Source: Amycolatopsis deserti (GTDB lineage: Bacteria; Actinomycetota; Actinomycetes; Mycobacteriales; Pseudonocardiaceae). From it: a DNA stretch of 64,000 bases. The DNA lies in NCBI RefSeq assembly GCF_014653945.1, contig NZ_BNAU01000001.1, positions 1,426,001-1,490,000 of the forward strand. Direction: 5' to 3'. A program made the position numbers and the translations under genes. Positions 16,231 through 24,168 of this stretch are shown here, in pieces. Position 1 is the stretch's first letter. Every line of letters starts with the position of its first letter. The notes beneath the pieces are model-generated. The model was not told the origin of the DNA, ran no database searches, and saw only the letters and a program-made list of their open reading frames with translations.

Positions 16231-17498
16231 ACGCCCTCGACCAGCTGCTGAGCTGGATCACCGAGGACCGGCTCCGCGAAGCGGCGCGGGCGGTCACGGC
16301 CGTACCGAGCCCGACCGGCCGGGAGGCGCCGCTGGCCCGGCTGCTCGCGTCCCGGCTGTCCGCCGCCGGGTTCGGCGCGCAGGTCCAGCACCTCGACGAG
16401 TTCCAGGCCAACGCCGTCGGCCGGCTGCGCGGCTCGGGTGGCGGCGAGGACCTGATGCTGTACGCGCCGATCGACACGCTCACCACCGGGCAGTCCGAAC
16501 TGGACGTCCCGTGGATCGGGCCGGACCTGCGCCCCGACATGCGCGCCGAGCCCCGCGACGACGGCCCGTTCGTGTCCGGCCTGGGCGCGAGCAACCCGAA
16601 GGGGCACGCCGCGTGTCTCCTCGTGCTGGCCGAGGCGCTGGGCGCGGTCCGGCCCGCGCTGGCCGGCGACGTGGTGGTGGCCTTCGGCGCCGGCGGCATG
16701 CCCACCAACGCGATCGAGGCGCCCGGCTATCCGGCGCGGGCGAACACCGGGCACGGGGTGGGCTGTTCGTTCCTGCTGGAACGCGGCTGGCACACCGACC
16801 ACGCGGTGATCGCCAAGCCAGGTGACTTCGTCGCCCACGAAGAAGTCGGGCTGTGCTGGTTCGAGATCACCGTGCCCGGCATCCACACCTACGCCGGCAG
16901 CCGTCACCGGCTGCCCTACCGCAACCCGATCGTCACCGCGGCGGACGTGGTGACGCGCCTGGAGAAGTGGCTGGCGGACTACCCGTCCCGCCACCGCACC
17001 AGCACCGCGCTGCCGCAGGGGGTCATCGGGTCGATCGCGGGCGGCTGGGAACGGATGCTCGCGGTGACCCCGGCCGCGTGCCGGATCCGTCTGGACGTGC
17101 GGATCGCGCCCGGCACCGCCCCCCTGTCGGTCAAACGGGAACTGGCCGCGTTCCTCGCGCGGCTGGACCCCGGGCTCGGGCTGGAGATGGTGCTGGCCAT
17201 CCCCGGCACCCGCACCCCGCCGGACGCGCCGATCGTGCGCACCGCGATCGAGGCGTGGGAACAGACCGCGGGCCGCCCGCACGAGCCGGTGCCGGACAAC
17301 AGCGGCGCCACCGACGCCAACATCCTGCGCGCCCGCGGCATCCCGACCGCCCGTGTCGGAATGCCCAAGGTCACCTCCGCGGAGTTCGACGTCGACTTCA
17401 GCCGCGGCATGAACACCGTCGACGTGCGCGCGATGCGCCGGCTGTGCGAGGTGCTGGCGCGCACCACCCTGTCCACCACCGGGAAGGAAGCAGCATGA
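16227..17498 (+). CDS. M20-family (peptidase/aminoacylase-like) protein with degenerate metal site
   Basis: 423-aa M20-superfamily homologue. The GTG at 16227 overlaps the dioxygenase stop (GTGA). The overall M20 layout is recognisable: N-terminal VPSPTGREAPLARLL, a dimerisation domain after ~residue 190, and C-terminal GATDANILRARGIPTARVG with a late GMNTVDV. The canonical metal motifs are not: the usual H-x-D reads P-I-D (LYAPIDTL), the G-x-D-x-K-G block reads GASNPKG, and the D-E-E catalytic pair region reads AFGAGGMP. It may have lost hydrolase activity or use different residues. Its position in a ring-cleavage operon is unusual and suggests action on a ring-derived amide or a structural role (inference). 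Confidence 0.78.
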   Translation: MNALDQLLSWITEDRLREAARAVTAVPSPTGREAPLARLLASRLSAAGFGAQVQHLDEFQANAVGRLRGSGGGEDLMLYAPIDTLTTGQSELDVPWIGPDLRPDMRAEPRDDGPFVSGLGASNPKGHAACLLVLAEALGAVRPALAGDVVVAFGAGGMPTNAIEAPGYPARANTGHGVGCSFLLERGWHTDHAVIAKPGDFVAHEEVGLCWFEITVPGIHTYAGSRHRLPYRNPIVTAADVVTRLEKWLADYPSRHRTSTALPQGVIGSIAGGWERMLAVTPAACRIRLDVRIAPGTAPLSVKRELAAFLARLDPGLGLEMVLAIPGTRTPPDAPIVRTAIEAWEQTAGRPHEPVPDNSGATDANILRARGIPTARVGMPKVTSAEFDVDFSRGMNTVDVRAMRRLCEVLARTTLSTTGKEAA

Positions 17499-18361
17499 CC
17501 CCACCACCGGAAAGCCACTTCGCCGACGGCGGCGGCATCACCTACCACTACCACGACCTCGGGTCCGGTCCGGACACCGTGTTCCTGCACGGCGGCGGCC
17601 CCGGCTGCACCGCGTGGAGCGACTTCGGGCCGGTGGCGCCGCTGTTCGCGGAGACCCGGCGGTGCCTGCTGGTCGACATCCACCAGTACGGCCGTTCGTC
17701 GAAGACGCCGATCTCCGGTCCGATGTGGGACCACCACGCGGCCAAGACCGTCGCCCTGCTGGACACCCTGGGCGTGGAGCGCGCCGACTTCGTGTGCAAC
17801 TCCTGGGGCGGCACGATCGCGCTCAACCTCGCCGCGAAGTACCCGGACCGGGTGCGCTCGCTCGTGGTCACCGGCAGCATGCCGGTGTTCTACGGCCCGC
17901 TCGCCCCGCTGCCCGAGGGCGGGCGCCGCGGCCGCAACGCGCGCGACGCCTACTACGGCGGGGAGGGCCCGACGCGGGAGAAGATGCGCCGGCTCATCAC
18001 CACCCTGGAGTGGTACGACGGGAACAAGCTGCCCGAGGAGACCCTGGACCTGCGGTACCAGCAGAGCCTCGACCCCGGCGAGCGTGAACTGGCCGCGATG
18101 TCGGACTCGCCGCGCGGCGACTGGCAGGACCTGACGGACGAGCTGGGCCGGATCCAGGCGCCCACGCTGTTCATCTGGGGCATGCAGGACGCCTTCCTCA
18201 CCCCCGACTACCCGCTGATGCTCGCGCGCATGGTCCCCAACGGCAACCTGCACGTCATGGACCACGTCTCGCACCACCTGCAGGAGGAACGCCCGCACGC
18301 CTACCACGCGGTGGTCGACGGGTTCTTCCGTTCCCTCGTCGGAGAAGGGGTTCCCGCATGA
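17495..18361 (+). CDS. Meta-cleavage-product hydrolase-like alpha/beta hydrolase (1)
   Basis: 288-aa alpha/beta hydrolase resembling BphD/HsaD C-C bond hydrolases. The oxyanion region is FLHGGGPGCTAWSDF, the nucleophile elbow CNSWGGTIAL (Ser with the family's N-S-x-G-G), the acid loop FIWGMQDAFL and the late His region VSHHLQEERP. The ATG overlaps the M20 stop (ATGA). Family knowledge suggests hydrolysis of the dienoic product released by the extradiol dioxygenase. A second hydrolase of the same fold lies two genes downstream, so the pathway may use two successive hydrolytic steps. Confidence 0.87.
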   Translation: MTPPPESHFADGGGITYHYHDLGSGPDTVFLHGGGPGCTAWSDFGPVAPLFAETRRCLLVDIHQYGRSSKTPISGPMWDHHAAKTVALLDTLGVERADFVCNSWGGTIALNLAAKYPDRVRSLVVTGSMPVFYGPLAPLPEGGRRGRNARDAYYGGEGPTREKMRRLITTLEWYDGNKLPEETLDLRYQQSLDPGERELAAMSDSPRGDWQDLTDELGRIQAPTLFIWGMQDAFLTPDYPLMLARMVPNGNLHVMDHVSHHLQEERPHAYHAVVDGFFRSLVGEGVPA

Positions 18362-18471
18362 GAGTCCTGTTCGCCCTGTCGCTGACCGCCGTCGCGGTCG
18401 CGGCGCTGCGCAAACTCGCCGCCCACAGCAACACCCAGGTCCACCGCATCAACACCGAGGAGCACCCGTGA
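18358..18471 (+). CDS. 37-aa putative membrane peptide within ring-cleavage operon
   Basis: A short open frame, ATG 18358 to TGA 18471, overlaps the preceding hydrolase stop (ATGA) and the next hydrolase start (GTGA). The peptide begins MRVLFALSLTAVAVAALRKL, one hydrophobic helix followed by a polar tail ending NTEEHP. The exact coupling on both sides, and the fact that without it there would be a ~106-nt gap in an otherwise gapless operon, argue that it is translated. No family is recognised. It could be a membrane tether or small subunit, or a translational relay; all of this is inference. Confidence 0.6.
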   Translation: MRVLFALSLTAVAVAALRKLAAHSNTQVHRINTEEHP

Positions 18472-19322
18472 GCATCTGGACCGAACTGAGCCCGATCCCG
18501 TTCCGCGTCGAGTACGTCGACGCCGCCGGCGTCCCCACCCGCACCCTGCGGGCCGGGAACCCGGACGCCGACGCCGTGGTGTTCCTGCACGGCACCAGCG
18601 GGCACCTGGAGGCGTTCGCCCGCAACATCGTGGCGCACAGCGAGTTCGACGTGCACGCGATCGACATGCTCGGCCACGGCTACACCGGCAAGCCGGCGCA
18701 CCCGTACGAGATCGCCGACTACGTCCAGCACCTGCTGGACTACTTCGACGCCGTGGGCGTTCGTGCCGCGCACATCGTCGGCGAGTCGCTGGGCGGCTGG
18801 GTCGGCGCGCGCGCCGCGATCGACGCCCCGGAACGGGTGCTGAGCCTGCAACTGCTGTGCGCGGGCGGGACCGTGGCCAACCCCGAGGTGATGGACCGGA
18901 TCCGCACCAGCACCCGCAAGGCCGTGGAGACCGACGACGTCGAGCTGACCCGCAAGCGGCTGCGCCTGCTCATGGCCAGTGACGAGAACGCGACCGAGGA
19001 GCTGGTCGAGGTCCGGCACGCGATCTACCACACGCCGGAGTTCGTGGCCAATGTGGACAACCTGCTGTCGCTGCAGGACATGGAACGGCGCCAGCGCAAC
19101 CTGCTGCGCCCGGAGCACCTGGCCCGGATCACGCAGCCCACGCTGATCGTGTGGGGGCGGCAGAACCCGTTCGGCGAGGTGCCGGAGGCCGCGGCGATGC
19201 ACGAGAACATCCCCGGGTCGCGGCTGGAGCTGTTCGAGGAGTGCGGGCACTGGCCGCAGCACGAGCAGGCCGAGCGCTACAACCCGCTGAGCGTGGAGTT
19301 CCTGCGCAAGGCCGCCGCATGA
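18468..19322 (+). CDS. Meta-cleavage-type alpha/beta hydrolase (2)
   Basis: 284-aa alpha/beta hydrolase. Oxyanion loop VVFLHGTSGHLEAF, nucleophile elbow GESLGGWVGA, and catalytic His in EECGHWPQHEQAE are all present. The acid position, normally W-G-x-x-D, reads WGRQNPFGEV, so Asn stands where Asp is expected, unless a nearby Glu acts instead. The GTG start overlaps the small ORF stop. It is the second hydrolase of the ring-cleavage operon and may act on a different intermediate from the first. Confidence 0.87.
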   Translation: MSIWTELSPIPFRVEYVDAAGVPTRTLRAGNPDADAVVFLHGTSGHLEAFARNIVAHSEFDVHAIDMLGHGYTGKPAHPYEIADYVQHLLDYFDAVGVRAAHIVGESLGGWVGARAAIDAPERVLSLQLLCAGGTVANPEVMDRIRTSTRKAVETDDVELTRKRLRLLMASDENATEELVEVRHAIYHTPEFVANVDNLLSLQDMERRQRNLLRPEHLARITQPTLIVWGRQNPFGEVPEAAAMHENIPGSRLELFEECGHWPQHEQAERYNPLSVEFLRKAAA

Positions 19323-20269
19323 GGGCGGTGCGGTTCCACACCTGGGACTCCGCGCCGGTGGTGGACGACGTGCCGGAGCCGGTGCGCGGCGCGGGTGAGG
19401 TGCTGGTCGAGGTCCAGGCGGCGGCGGTGGCGCACCTGGACACCACCGTGGCGAGCGGGACCTTCGACCTCAAGCCGCCGCTGCCCTACGCCGGCGGGGT
19501 CGAGGGCGCGGGCACGGTGCTGGAGTGCGAGGCGGACTCCGGTCTCGAACCGGGTGCTCAGGTGATGCTGCGCGGCGGCGGTCTCGGGCTGCTGCGCGAC
19601 GGCACCTGGAGCGAACGGGTGAGCGTGCCGGCCAAGGCCGTCACGCGGCTGGCGTCCCCGCTGGCGCCGGAGGTCGCGGCGACGTTCTTCGTCCCGGCGA
19701 CCACCGCGTTCGTCGTGCTGCACGACGTGGCGCGGCTCGAGGCGGACGAAGAGGTGATCGTGGTCGGCGCGGCCGGTGCGGTGGGGTCGATGGTGGCCCA
19801 GCAGGCGCTGCTCGCGGGCGCCCGGGTCACCGGGGTCGTCGGGCGCGCGGACCAGCTGGCCGACGTGCCGGACGGGGTGCACGGCGTGAGCCTGGATTCG
19901 GACGACGCGGCGCGGCTGGCCGCGGACCGCCCGGCATCCCTGCTGGTCGACACGCTCGGCGGCGAGGGGCTCGTGGCCCGCACCCGCTGGGTCCGGCCGG
20001 GCGGCCGCGCGGTGGTGATCGGCTACGTGACCGGCACCGAGGTGCGCGTCGACCTGCCGTCCTGGCTCCTGGACGACGTGGCCCTGATGCCGGTCAACAT
20101 GATCCGTCGGGAGCGCCGGGCGCGTGAGATCGCCGGTGACCTGGTGAAGCGGCTGTCCGCGGGTGAGCTGCGGGTGGCTGTGCAGCGGTACGACCTGGCG
20201 GAGGCGGCCTCGGCGCTGGCGGACCTGCGCGCCGGGCGGGTCCGCGGCCGCGCGGTGCTGGTCCCGTAG
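19319..20269 (+). CDS. Zinc-independent MDR oxidoreductase (quinone reductase-like)
   Basis: 316-aa medium-chain dehydrogenase/reductase of the NADPH:quinone/enoyl reductase type. The N-terminal GroES-like domain is followed by the Rossmann motif VVGAAGAVGSMVAQQA; no Cys-rich structural zinc site is seen. The ATG overlaps the preceding hydrolase stop (ATGA), making this the last gene of the coupled run. A role in reducing an unsaturated or quinoid intermediate is inferred from family and context. Confidence 0.87.
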   Translation: MRAVRFHTWDSAPVVDDVPEPVRGAGEVLVEVQAAAVAHLDTTVASGTFDLKPPLPYAGGVEGAGTVLECEADSGLEPGAQVMLRGGGLGLLRDGTWSERVSVPAKAVTRLASPLAPEVAATFFVPATTAFVVLHDVARLEADEEVIVVGAAGAVGSMVAQQALLAGARVTGVVGRADQLADVPDGVHGVSLDSDDAARLAADRPASLLVDTLGGEGLVARTRWVRPGGRAVVIGYVTGTEVRVDLPSWLLDDVALMPVNMIRRERRAREIAGDLVKRLSAGELRVAVQRYDLAEAASALADLRAGRVRGRAVLVP

Positions 20270-20272
20270 CCC

Positions 20273-20289
20273 GGTCCGGTCAGCGGACC
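20273..20289. promoter_or_regulatory. IclR-type operator candidate, copy 5
   Basis: GGTCCGGTCAGCGGACC directly after the MDR stop, used here as the consensus form. Its ends GGTCCG/CGGACC are inverted repeats. Confidence 0.6.
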
Positions 20290-20307
20290 GGTCCGTGGGC
20301 CGGACCG

Positions 20308-20324
20308 GTTCCGCTGACCGAACC
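20308..20324. promoter_or_regulatory. IclR-type operator candidate, copy 6
   Basis: GTTCCGCTGACCGAACC, the reverse orientation with two mismatches, 35 bp after copy 5 and ~23 bp before the second IclR start, a position consistent with autoregulation. Confidence 0.6.
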
Positions 20325-20346
20325 TGTTCCGATGGCAGGGAGCGAC

Positions 20347-21099
20347 ATGACTGGCGCGAACAGCGTGCTCGGCAAGGTGCAGCTCATCCTGGAGGCCTTC
20401 GGGCCGGACGACCAGCACCTGAGCCTCACCGAGCTGTCCCGGCGCTCGGGGGTCGCGAAGGCGTCGGTGCACCGGCTGGCGCAGGAGCTGCTGCGGTGGG
20501 GGGTGCTGGAACGGCGCGGCAGCGACTACTGGCTCGGCATCCGGCTGTTCGAGATCGGCCAGCGCGTACCCAGGCAGCGCATCCTGCGCGACGCCGCCCG
20601 CCCGTACATGGAGGACCTGTTCCAGGCCACCGGGGAGACCATCCACCTCGCCGTGCCCGACGGCCGCGAGGTGCTGTACCTGGAGAAGGTGTCCGGCCAC
20701 AGCCAGGTCACCAAGCCGTCCCGGGTGGCCGGCCGCATGCCGATGCACTGCACGGCGACCGGGAAGGTGCTGCTCGCGTTCGGCCCGCGCGCCCTGGTCG
20801 AGGAGGTGACCGCCGCCCCGCTGGAACGCCTCACGCCGCACACGGTGAGCGCGCCCGGCCTCCTGCTGCACGAGCTGAACCGGGCGCGCGCGAACGGCTA
20901 CGCGGTCGAGTACGAACAAACTCGCGTCGGGTACGTCAGCGTCGCCATCCCGCTGACCGGAGCGACCGGCCTCACGACCGGCGCCCTGTCCATCACCGCG
21001 CCGCTGTACCGGGCCGACGTGGACAAGTACGCCGGCCTGCTCGCCATGGTGGGCCACCGGATCACCAAAACCGTCAGCGCGATGCGGTCCGGTGGCTGA
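20347..21099 (+). CDS. IclR-family transcriptional regulator (copy 2)
   Basis: 250-aa IclR regulator closely similar in layout to the one at 6990-7823. The HTH is LTELSRRSGVAKASVHRLAQ; the effector domain has ATGETIHLAVPDGREVLYLEKV, then GRMPMHCTATGKVLLAF. ATG 20347 has GGGAG upstream and is preferred over ATG 20332. It follows the ring-cleavage operon after two copies of the 17-bp element and probably controls that operon and itself. Confidence 0.92.
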   Translation: MTGANSVLGKVQLILEAFGPDDQHLSLTELSRRSGVAKASVHRLAQELLRWGVLERRGSDYWLGIRLFEIGQRVPRQRILRDAARPYMEDLFQATGETIHLAVPDGREVLYLEKVSGHSQVTKPSRVAGRMPMHCTATGKVLLAFGPRALVEEVTAAPLERLTPHTVSAPGLLLHELNRARANGYAVEYEQTRVGYVSVAIPLTGATGLTTGALSITAPLYRADVDKYAGLLAMVGHRITKTVSAMRSGG

Positions 21100-21141
21100 A
21101 CCACGGCGCTCACCTGCGGAGTCCCGGCACCGCAAGCTGTA

Positions 21142-21162
21142 CCGAAACCCACTCGGTTTCGG
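21142..21162 (+). promoter_or_regulatory. Inverted repeat overlapping the esterase ribosome site
   Basis: CCGAAACC, 5-nt spacer, GGTTTCGG: a perfect 8-bp inverted repeat whose right arm shares its last 2 nt with the GGAGG ribosome site of the following secreted esterase. It could be a protein operator or an RNA hairpin that masks the ribosome site. Confidence 0.5.
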
Positions 21163-21171
21163 AGGAAAACA

Positions 21172-22803
21172 GTGCGGCACAGACTGAACTGGCTCGGGGT
21201 CGCGGTCGCCGTGGTGATGACCGTCGCGTTGGTCACCGCCGGCGCCCCAGGCGCGACGAACGCCGGGCGTCCGGCGGCTCACTCGCTCGTCGTGCGGACG
21301 GACGCGGGCACGGTGGAAGGGAAGACCACCGGCGCGGTGGATTCGTTCCTGGGCATCCCGTTCGCCGCGCCACCGGTCGGGGAACTCCGGTGGCAGCCGC
21401 CGCAGCCGGCTCCGGCGTGGCCGGGTGTCCGGCCCGCGACGAGCTACGGCCCGGCCTGTCCGCAGGCCTCCCGCGCGACGGTGAACGAGGACTGCCTCTA
21501 CCTGAACGTCTACCGTCCGGCGCGGCCGGCCGGTGAGCGTCTCCCGGTGCTGCTGTGGATCCACGGCGGCGGGTTCTCCTCCGGCTCCGGCGACCAGTTC
21601 GACGGTTCCCTGCTGGCCGAGACGAACAACATCGTCGTCGTGACGATCAACTACCGGCTCGGTGTGTTCGGCTTCCTCGACCTGCCCGGCCTCAGTCCGG
21701 CCGGCGCCGGGAACTACGGCCTGCTGGACCAGGTCGCCGCGCTGAAGTGGGCCAACCACAACATCGACCGGTTCGGTGGCGACCCCGAGGGCGTGACCGT
21801 CGCCGGGCTGTCCGCGGGCGGCCACTCGGTGTGCTCCCTGCTCGCCTCCCCCCTGACGCACGGCTTGATCAACGGCGCCATCATCCACAGTGGCGGATGC
21901 CCGAGCCACACCGTCACCGAATCCCAGGCGGCCGGCGCCCGTTTCGCGAACGACGCCGGCTGCGGCGCCGCGGCCGACCCGGTGGGCTGCCTCCGCACGA
22001 AGCCCGCGGCGGAAATCCTCGGATCCAGTGCCGGCTTCCGCGGCGGAATCCTCTCCGGCCCGCTCCCGACCGCCGGCGTCCCTGAGCTGCCGCTGGCTCC
22101 CCTGACCGCGATGCGGACCGGCCGCTTCGAGAAGGTGCCGCTGCTGATCGGCAGCACCCGCGACGAGGTCCGGGCCTGGGCACTGCCGTTCCGCGACGCG
22201 ACGCCCGCCCAGTACGAGAAGAGCCTGGAATACCTGTTCGGCGACCGGGCGGCGGACGTGGCGAAGCAGTACCCGCTGAGCAACTTCCCCGCGCAGGACA
22301 CGGCGGCGTACGCGCTGGGTGCCGTGTGGACGGACTCCAGTGTCTTCTTCGGACTCGGCGGGTGCCAGTACGCCCAGCTGGCCCAGGACATCGCGAAGTA
22401 CCAGCCGAAGACGTTCCTGTACCGCTTCGACGCACGGCCCCCGTCCGGGCCGGTGAATCCGGCCGCGTTCGATCCCGGCGCCACCCACGCCGCGGACCAG
22501 GCCTACCTCTGGCCCACCCCGGCCAGCGTCTACGATCGCGACCAGCTCCGGCTCTCGGTGGAGATGGTCCGGTACTGGGGCGCGTTCGTCCGCCAGGGCG
22601 CCCCGGACGCGGCCGGGCAAGCCGAGTGGCCGAGCGTCCCGCACGACCGGACGATGATCCTCCAGCCGGGCGGCAGCTCGACGGTGACCTCCGCCGCCTT
22701 CGCCGCCACCCACCACTGCGACCTGTGGAACAGCATCAGCTACCAGTGGCTGGACATCGACCCTGACCAGCTCGCCGACCGGATCGGGGTCGCGCGCCGC
22801 TAG
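21172..22803 (+). CDS. Secreted type-B carboxylesterase
   Basis: 543-aa carboxylesterase/lipase-B family enzyme hydrolysing carboxylic esters outside the cell. The GTG at 21172 follows GGAGGAAAACA. Residues 1-35 form a signal peptide (MRHR..., hydrophobic core, AGAPGATNA). Family motifs are intact: EDCLYLNVYRP, the oxyanion loop WIHGGGFSSGSG, and the nucleophile elbow GLSAGGHSV; a late His in FAATHHCDLW is near the end. A hairpin immediately before the start may regulate translation. It stands alone after the IclR gene, so membership in the island regulon is uncertain. Confidence 0.9.
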   Translation: MRHRLNWLGVAVAVVMTVALVTAGAPGATNAGRPAAHSLVVRTDAGTVEGKTTGAVDSFLGIPFAAPPVGELRWQPPQPAPAWPGVRPATSYGPACPQASRATVNEDCLYLNVYRPARPAGERLPVLLWIHGGGFSSGSGDQFDGSLLAETNNIVVVTINYRLGVFGFLDLPGLSPAGAGNYGLLDQVAALKWANHNIDRFGGDPEGVTVAGLSAGGHSVCSLLASPLTHGLINGAIIHSGGCPSHTVTESQAAGARFANDAGCGAAADPVGCLRTKPAAEILGSSAGFRGGILSGPLPTAGVPELPLAPLTAMRTGRFEKVPLLIGSTRDEVRAWALPFRDATPAQYEKSLEYLFGDRAADVAKQYPLSNFPAQDTAAYALGAVWTDSSVFFGLGGCQYAQLAQDIAKYQPKTFLYRFDARPPSGPVNPAAFDPGATHAADQAYLWPTPASVYDRDQLRLSVEMVRYWGAFVRQGAPDAAGQAEWPSVPHDRTMILQPGGSSTVTSAAFAATHHCDLWNSISYQWLDIDPDQLADRIGVARR

Positions 22804-22839
22804 ACGCGTCATGCGTACCGATGGTGCGCCCATCATGCC

Positions 22840-23060
22840 GTGCAAGGTCCTGCTGGGCTTGGAGCGATGAGCTGGCGGGTGGACTCGGGCAGCGGCTTAC
22901 CGGGGTGCCGGCCAGATGCGGGCGCAAGCCCCAGAACCAGCGCGAGTGCGAGCGGCAGGAGCCGTACTTGGCCCAGCCGGCCGGTTCCGGGCGCTTCACG
23001 GTGGGCGGCCGGCGTCCACCGCCTCGACTTACGCATCACTCGTCCAGCCCGGATGGCGCC
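22840..23060 (-). pseudogene. Transposase fragment (IS remnant)
   Basis: The minus strand around 22900-23000 encodes VKRPEPAGWAKYGSCRSHSR followed by WFWGLRPHLAGTP. This resembles the well-conserved internal block of a transposase common in Streptomyces and relatives, where the pattern is VKRS-LAGWA-YGYCASHSR-FWGLRLHLVCT. The expected downstream catalytic part is replaced by unrelated sequence, and an upstream in-frame stop cuts the N-terminus. No inverted repeats or target duplications were identified. It fills the gap between the esterase and the SDR gene; nothing else is seen in this gap. Confidence 0.5.
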
Positions 23061-23101
23061 GGCCGGTGGAGCTGCCTCCGCCGGCCGGCGCTCGAATCCG
23101 C

Positions 23102-24061
23102 TCAGCGCCGGCTGTGCTCGTGCCGCGGCAGCCAGATCTCCTCGGCGCGCAGGCTGGCCTGCGGGGTGAAGTAGTCGCCGGTGTCGAGGTCCTCCAGCAA
23201 TGTCGCGTGCTCCGGTGCCCAGCCCAGGAGTGCCTGGGTGTGCTCGCTGGAGACGGGCACGTCCAGGGAGAAGAACCGGGCCAGGAACGGGTTGCCGAGA
23301 TGCCCGGCGGCCTGTTCGAGGGTCAGCGCGGCGGTGGCGACGTCGAGATTCTCCGCGATTTTCTCCGCGATGCTCTTGATCGTGACCGCGCTTTCGCCGA
23401 CGCCGTGCAGCACGCTGCCGGCGGGTGCTTTCTCCAGCGCCAGCCGGAACAGCCGCGCGGCGTCGGCGCGGTGGACGCCGGGCCAGCGATTGGTGCCGTC
23501 GCCGATGTAGGCCGACACACCCGCCCGGCGCGCGGCCGCGATGAGCGCGGGAATGAACCCGTGGTCGCCGGGGCCGTGCACGGTCGGCGCGAGCCGCACG
23601 ACGCTGGCTCGGACTCCCTGACCGGCGAACGCCAGACAGGCCTGCTCCCCCGCGATGCGGAAGGCGGCGACCGAACCGGGATCCGGCGCGTCCTGCTCGG
23701 TGCTGATCCGGCCGGCCGTCATCACCAACGTGCCCGAGGTGCTGACCAACGGCTTGCCGGACCCGGCGAGCGCCTCGCCGAGCGCCCCGATCGCGGCGCG
23801 GTCGCGGCGGATGAGGGCGTCCGGATCGGCGTAGTCGCCGCCGTAGGCCATGTGCAGGACGCCGTCGGCGGCTTCCGCGCCGCTGCGCAGGCTGTCGAGG
23901 TCGTCGAGGGAGCCGCGGTGGGGTGTGGCGCCCAGCGACTCCAGCCGAGCGGCCGCATCCTCCGAGCGCGCCAGGCCGGTGACGGTGTGACCGGCCGCGA
24001 GCAGCTCGGCGACGACGGTGGGGCCGGTCTGGCCGGTACCGCCGGTGACGAAGACGTGCAT
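23102..24061 (-). CDS. NAD-dependent epimerase/dehydratase family protein (extended SDR)
   Basis: 319-aa extended/atypical SDR. The nucleotide-binding motif is VTGGTGQTGPTVVAELLAAGH, close to the start. The middle has ARS-type substrate strands and VVRLAPTVHGPGDHG, but a classic YxxxK is not evident (STSGTLVMT in its region), so it may be an atypical nucleoside-diphosphate-sugar epimerase-like or NAD-sensor protein. Divergent from a TetR gene with a shared palindromic operator, so it is the likely TetR target. Confidence 0.85.
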   Translation of the reverse strand: MHVFVTGGTGQTGPTVVAELLAAGHTVTGLARSEDAAARLESLGATPHRGSLDDLDSLRSGAEAADGVLHMAYGGDYADPDALIRRDRAAIGALGEALAGSGKPLVSTSGTLVMTAGRISTEQDAPDPGSVAAFRIAGEQACLAFAGQGVRASVVRLAPTVHGPGDHGFIPALIAAARRAGVSAYIGDGTNRWPGVHRADAARLFRLALEKAPAGSVLHGVGESAVTIKSIAEKIAENLDVATAALTLEQAAGHLGNPFLARFFSLDVPVSSEHTQALLGWAPEHATLLEDLDTGDYFTPQASLRAEEIWLPRHEHSRR

Positions 24062-24079
24062 GAGGACTCCCGTTGACGT

Positions 24080-24149
24080 CAGTGACTGACACTACGGACT
24101 GTACGCGTAGTGTCAGTCACTGGCGCAACGTGACGCCAGTCACTGACAC
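24080..24149. promoter_or_regulatory. TetR operator array between SDR and TetR genes
   Basis: A 17-bp inverted repeat (CAGTGACTGACACTACG at 24080-24096 and its perfect reverse complement at 24106-24122), plus a third related element CCAGTCACTGACAC at 24136-24149. It fills the divergent intergenic space and ends 19 bp before the TetR start, as expected for TetR control of both genes. Confidence 0.7.
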
Positions 24150-24168
24150 AATGCGGTAGCCTCGGAGG

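Noticed and set aside
20023..22845. A 940-codon minus-strand open frame opposite the MDR, IclR and esterase genes.
   Set aside because: No recognisable fold; it is the shadow of three well-supported plus-strand genes.
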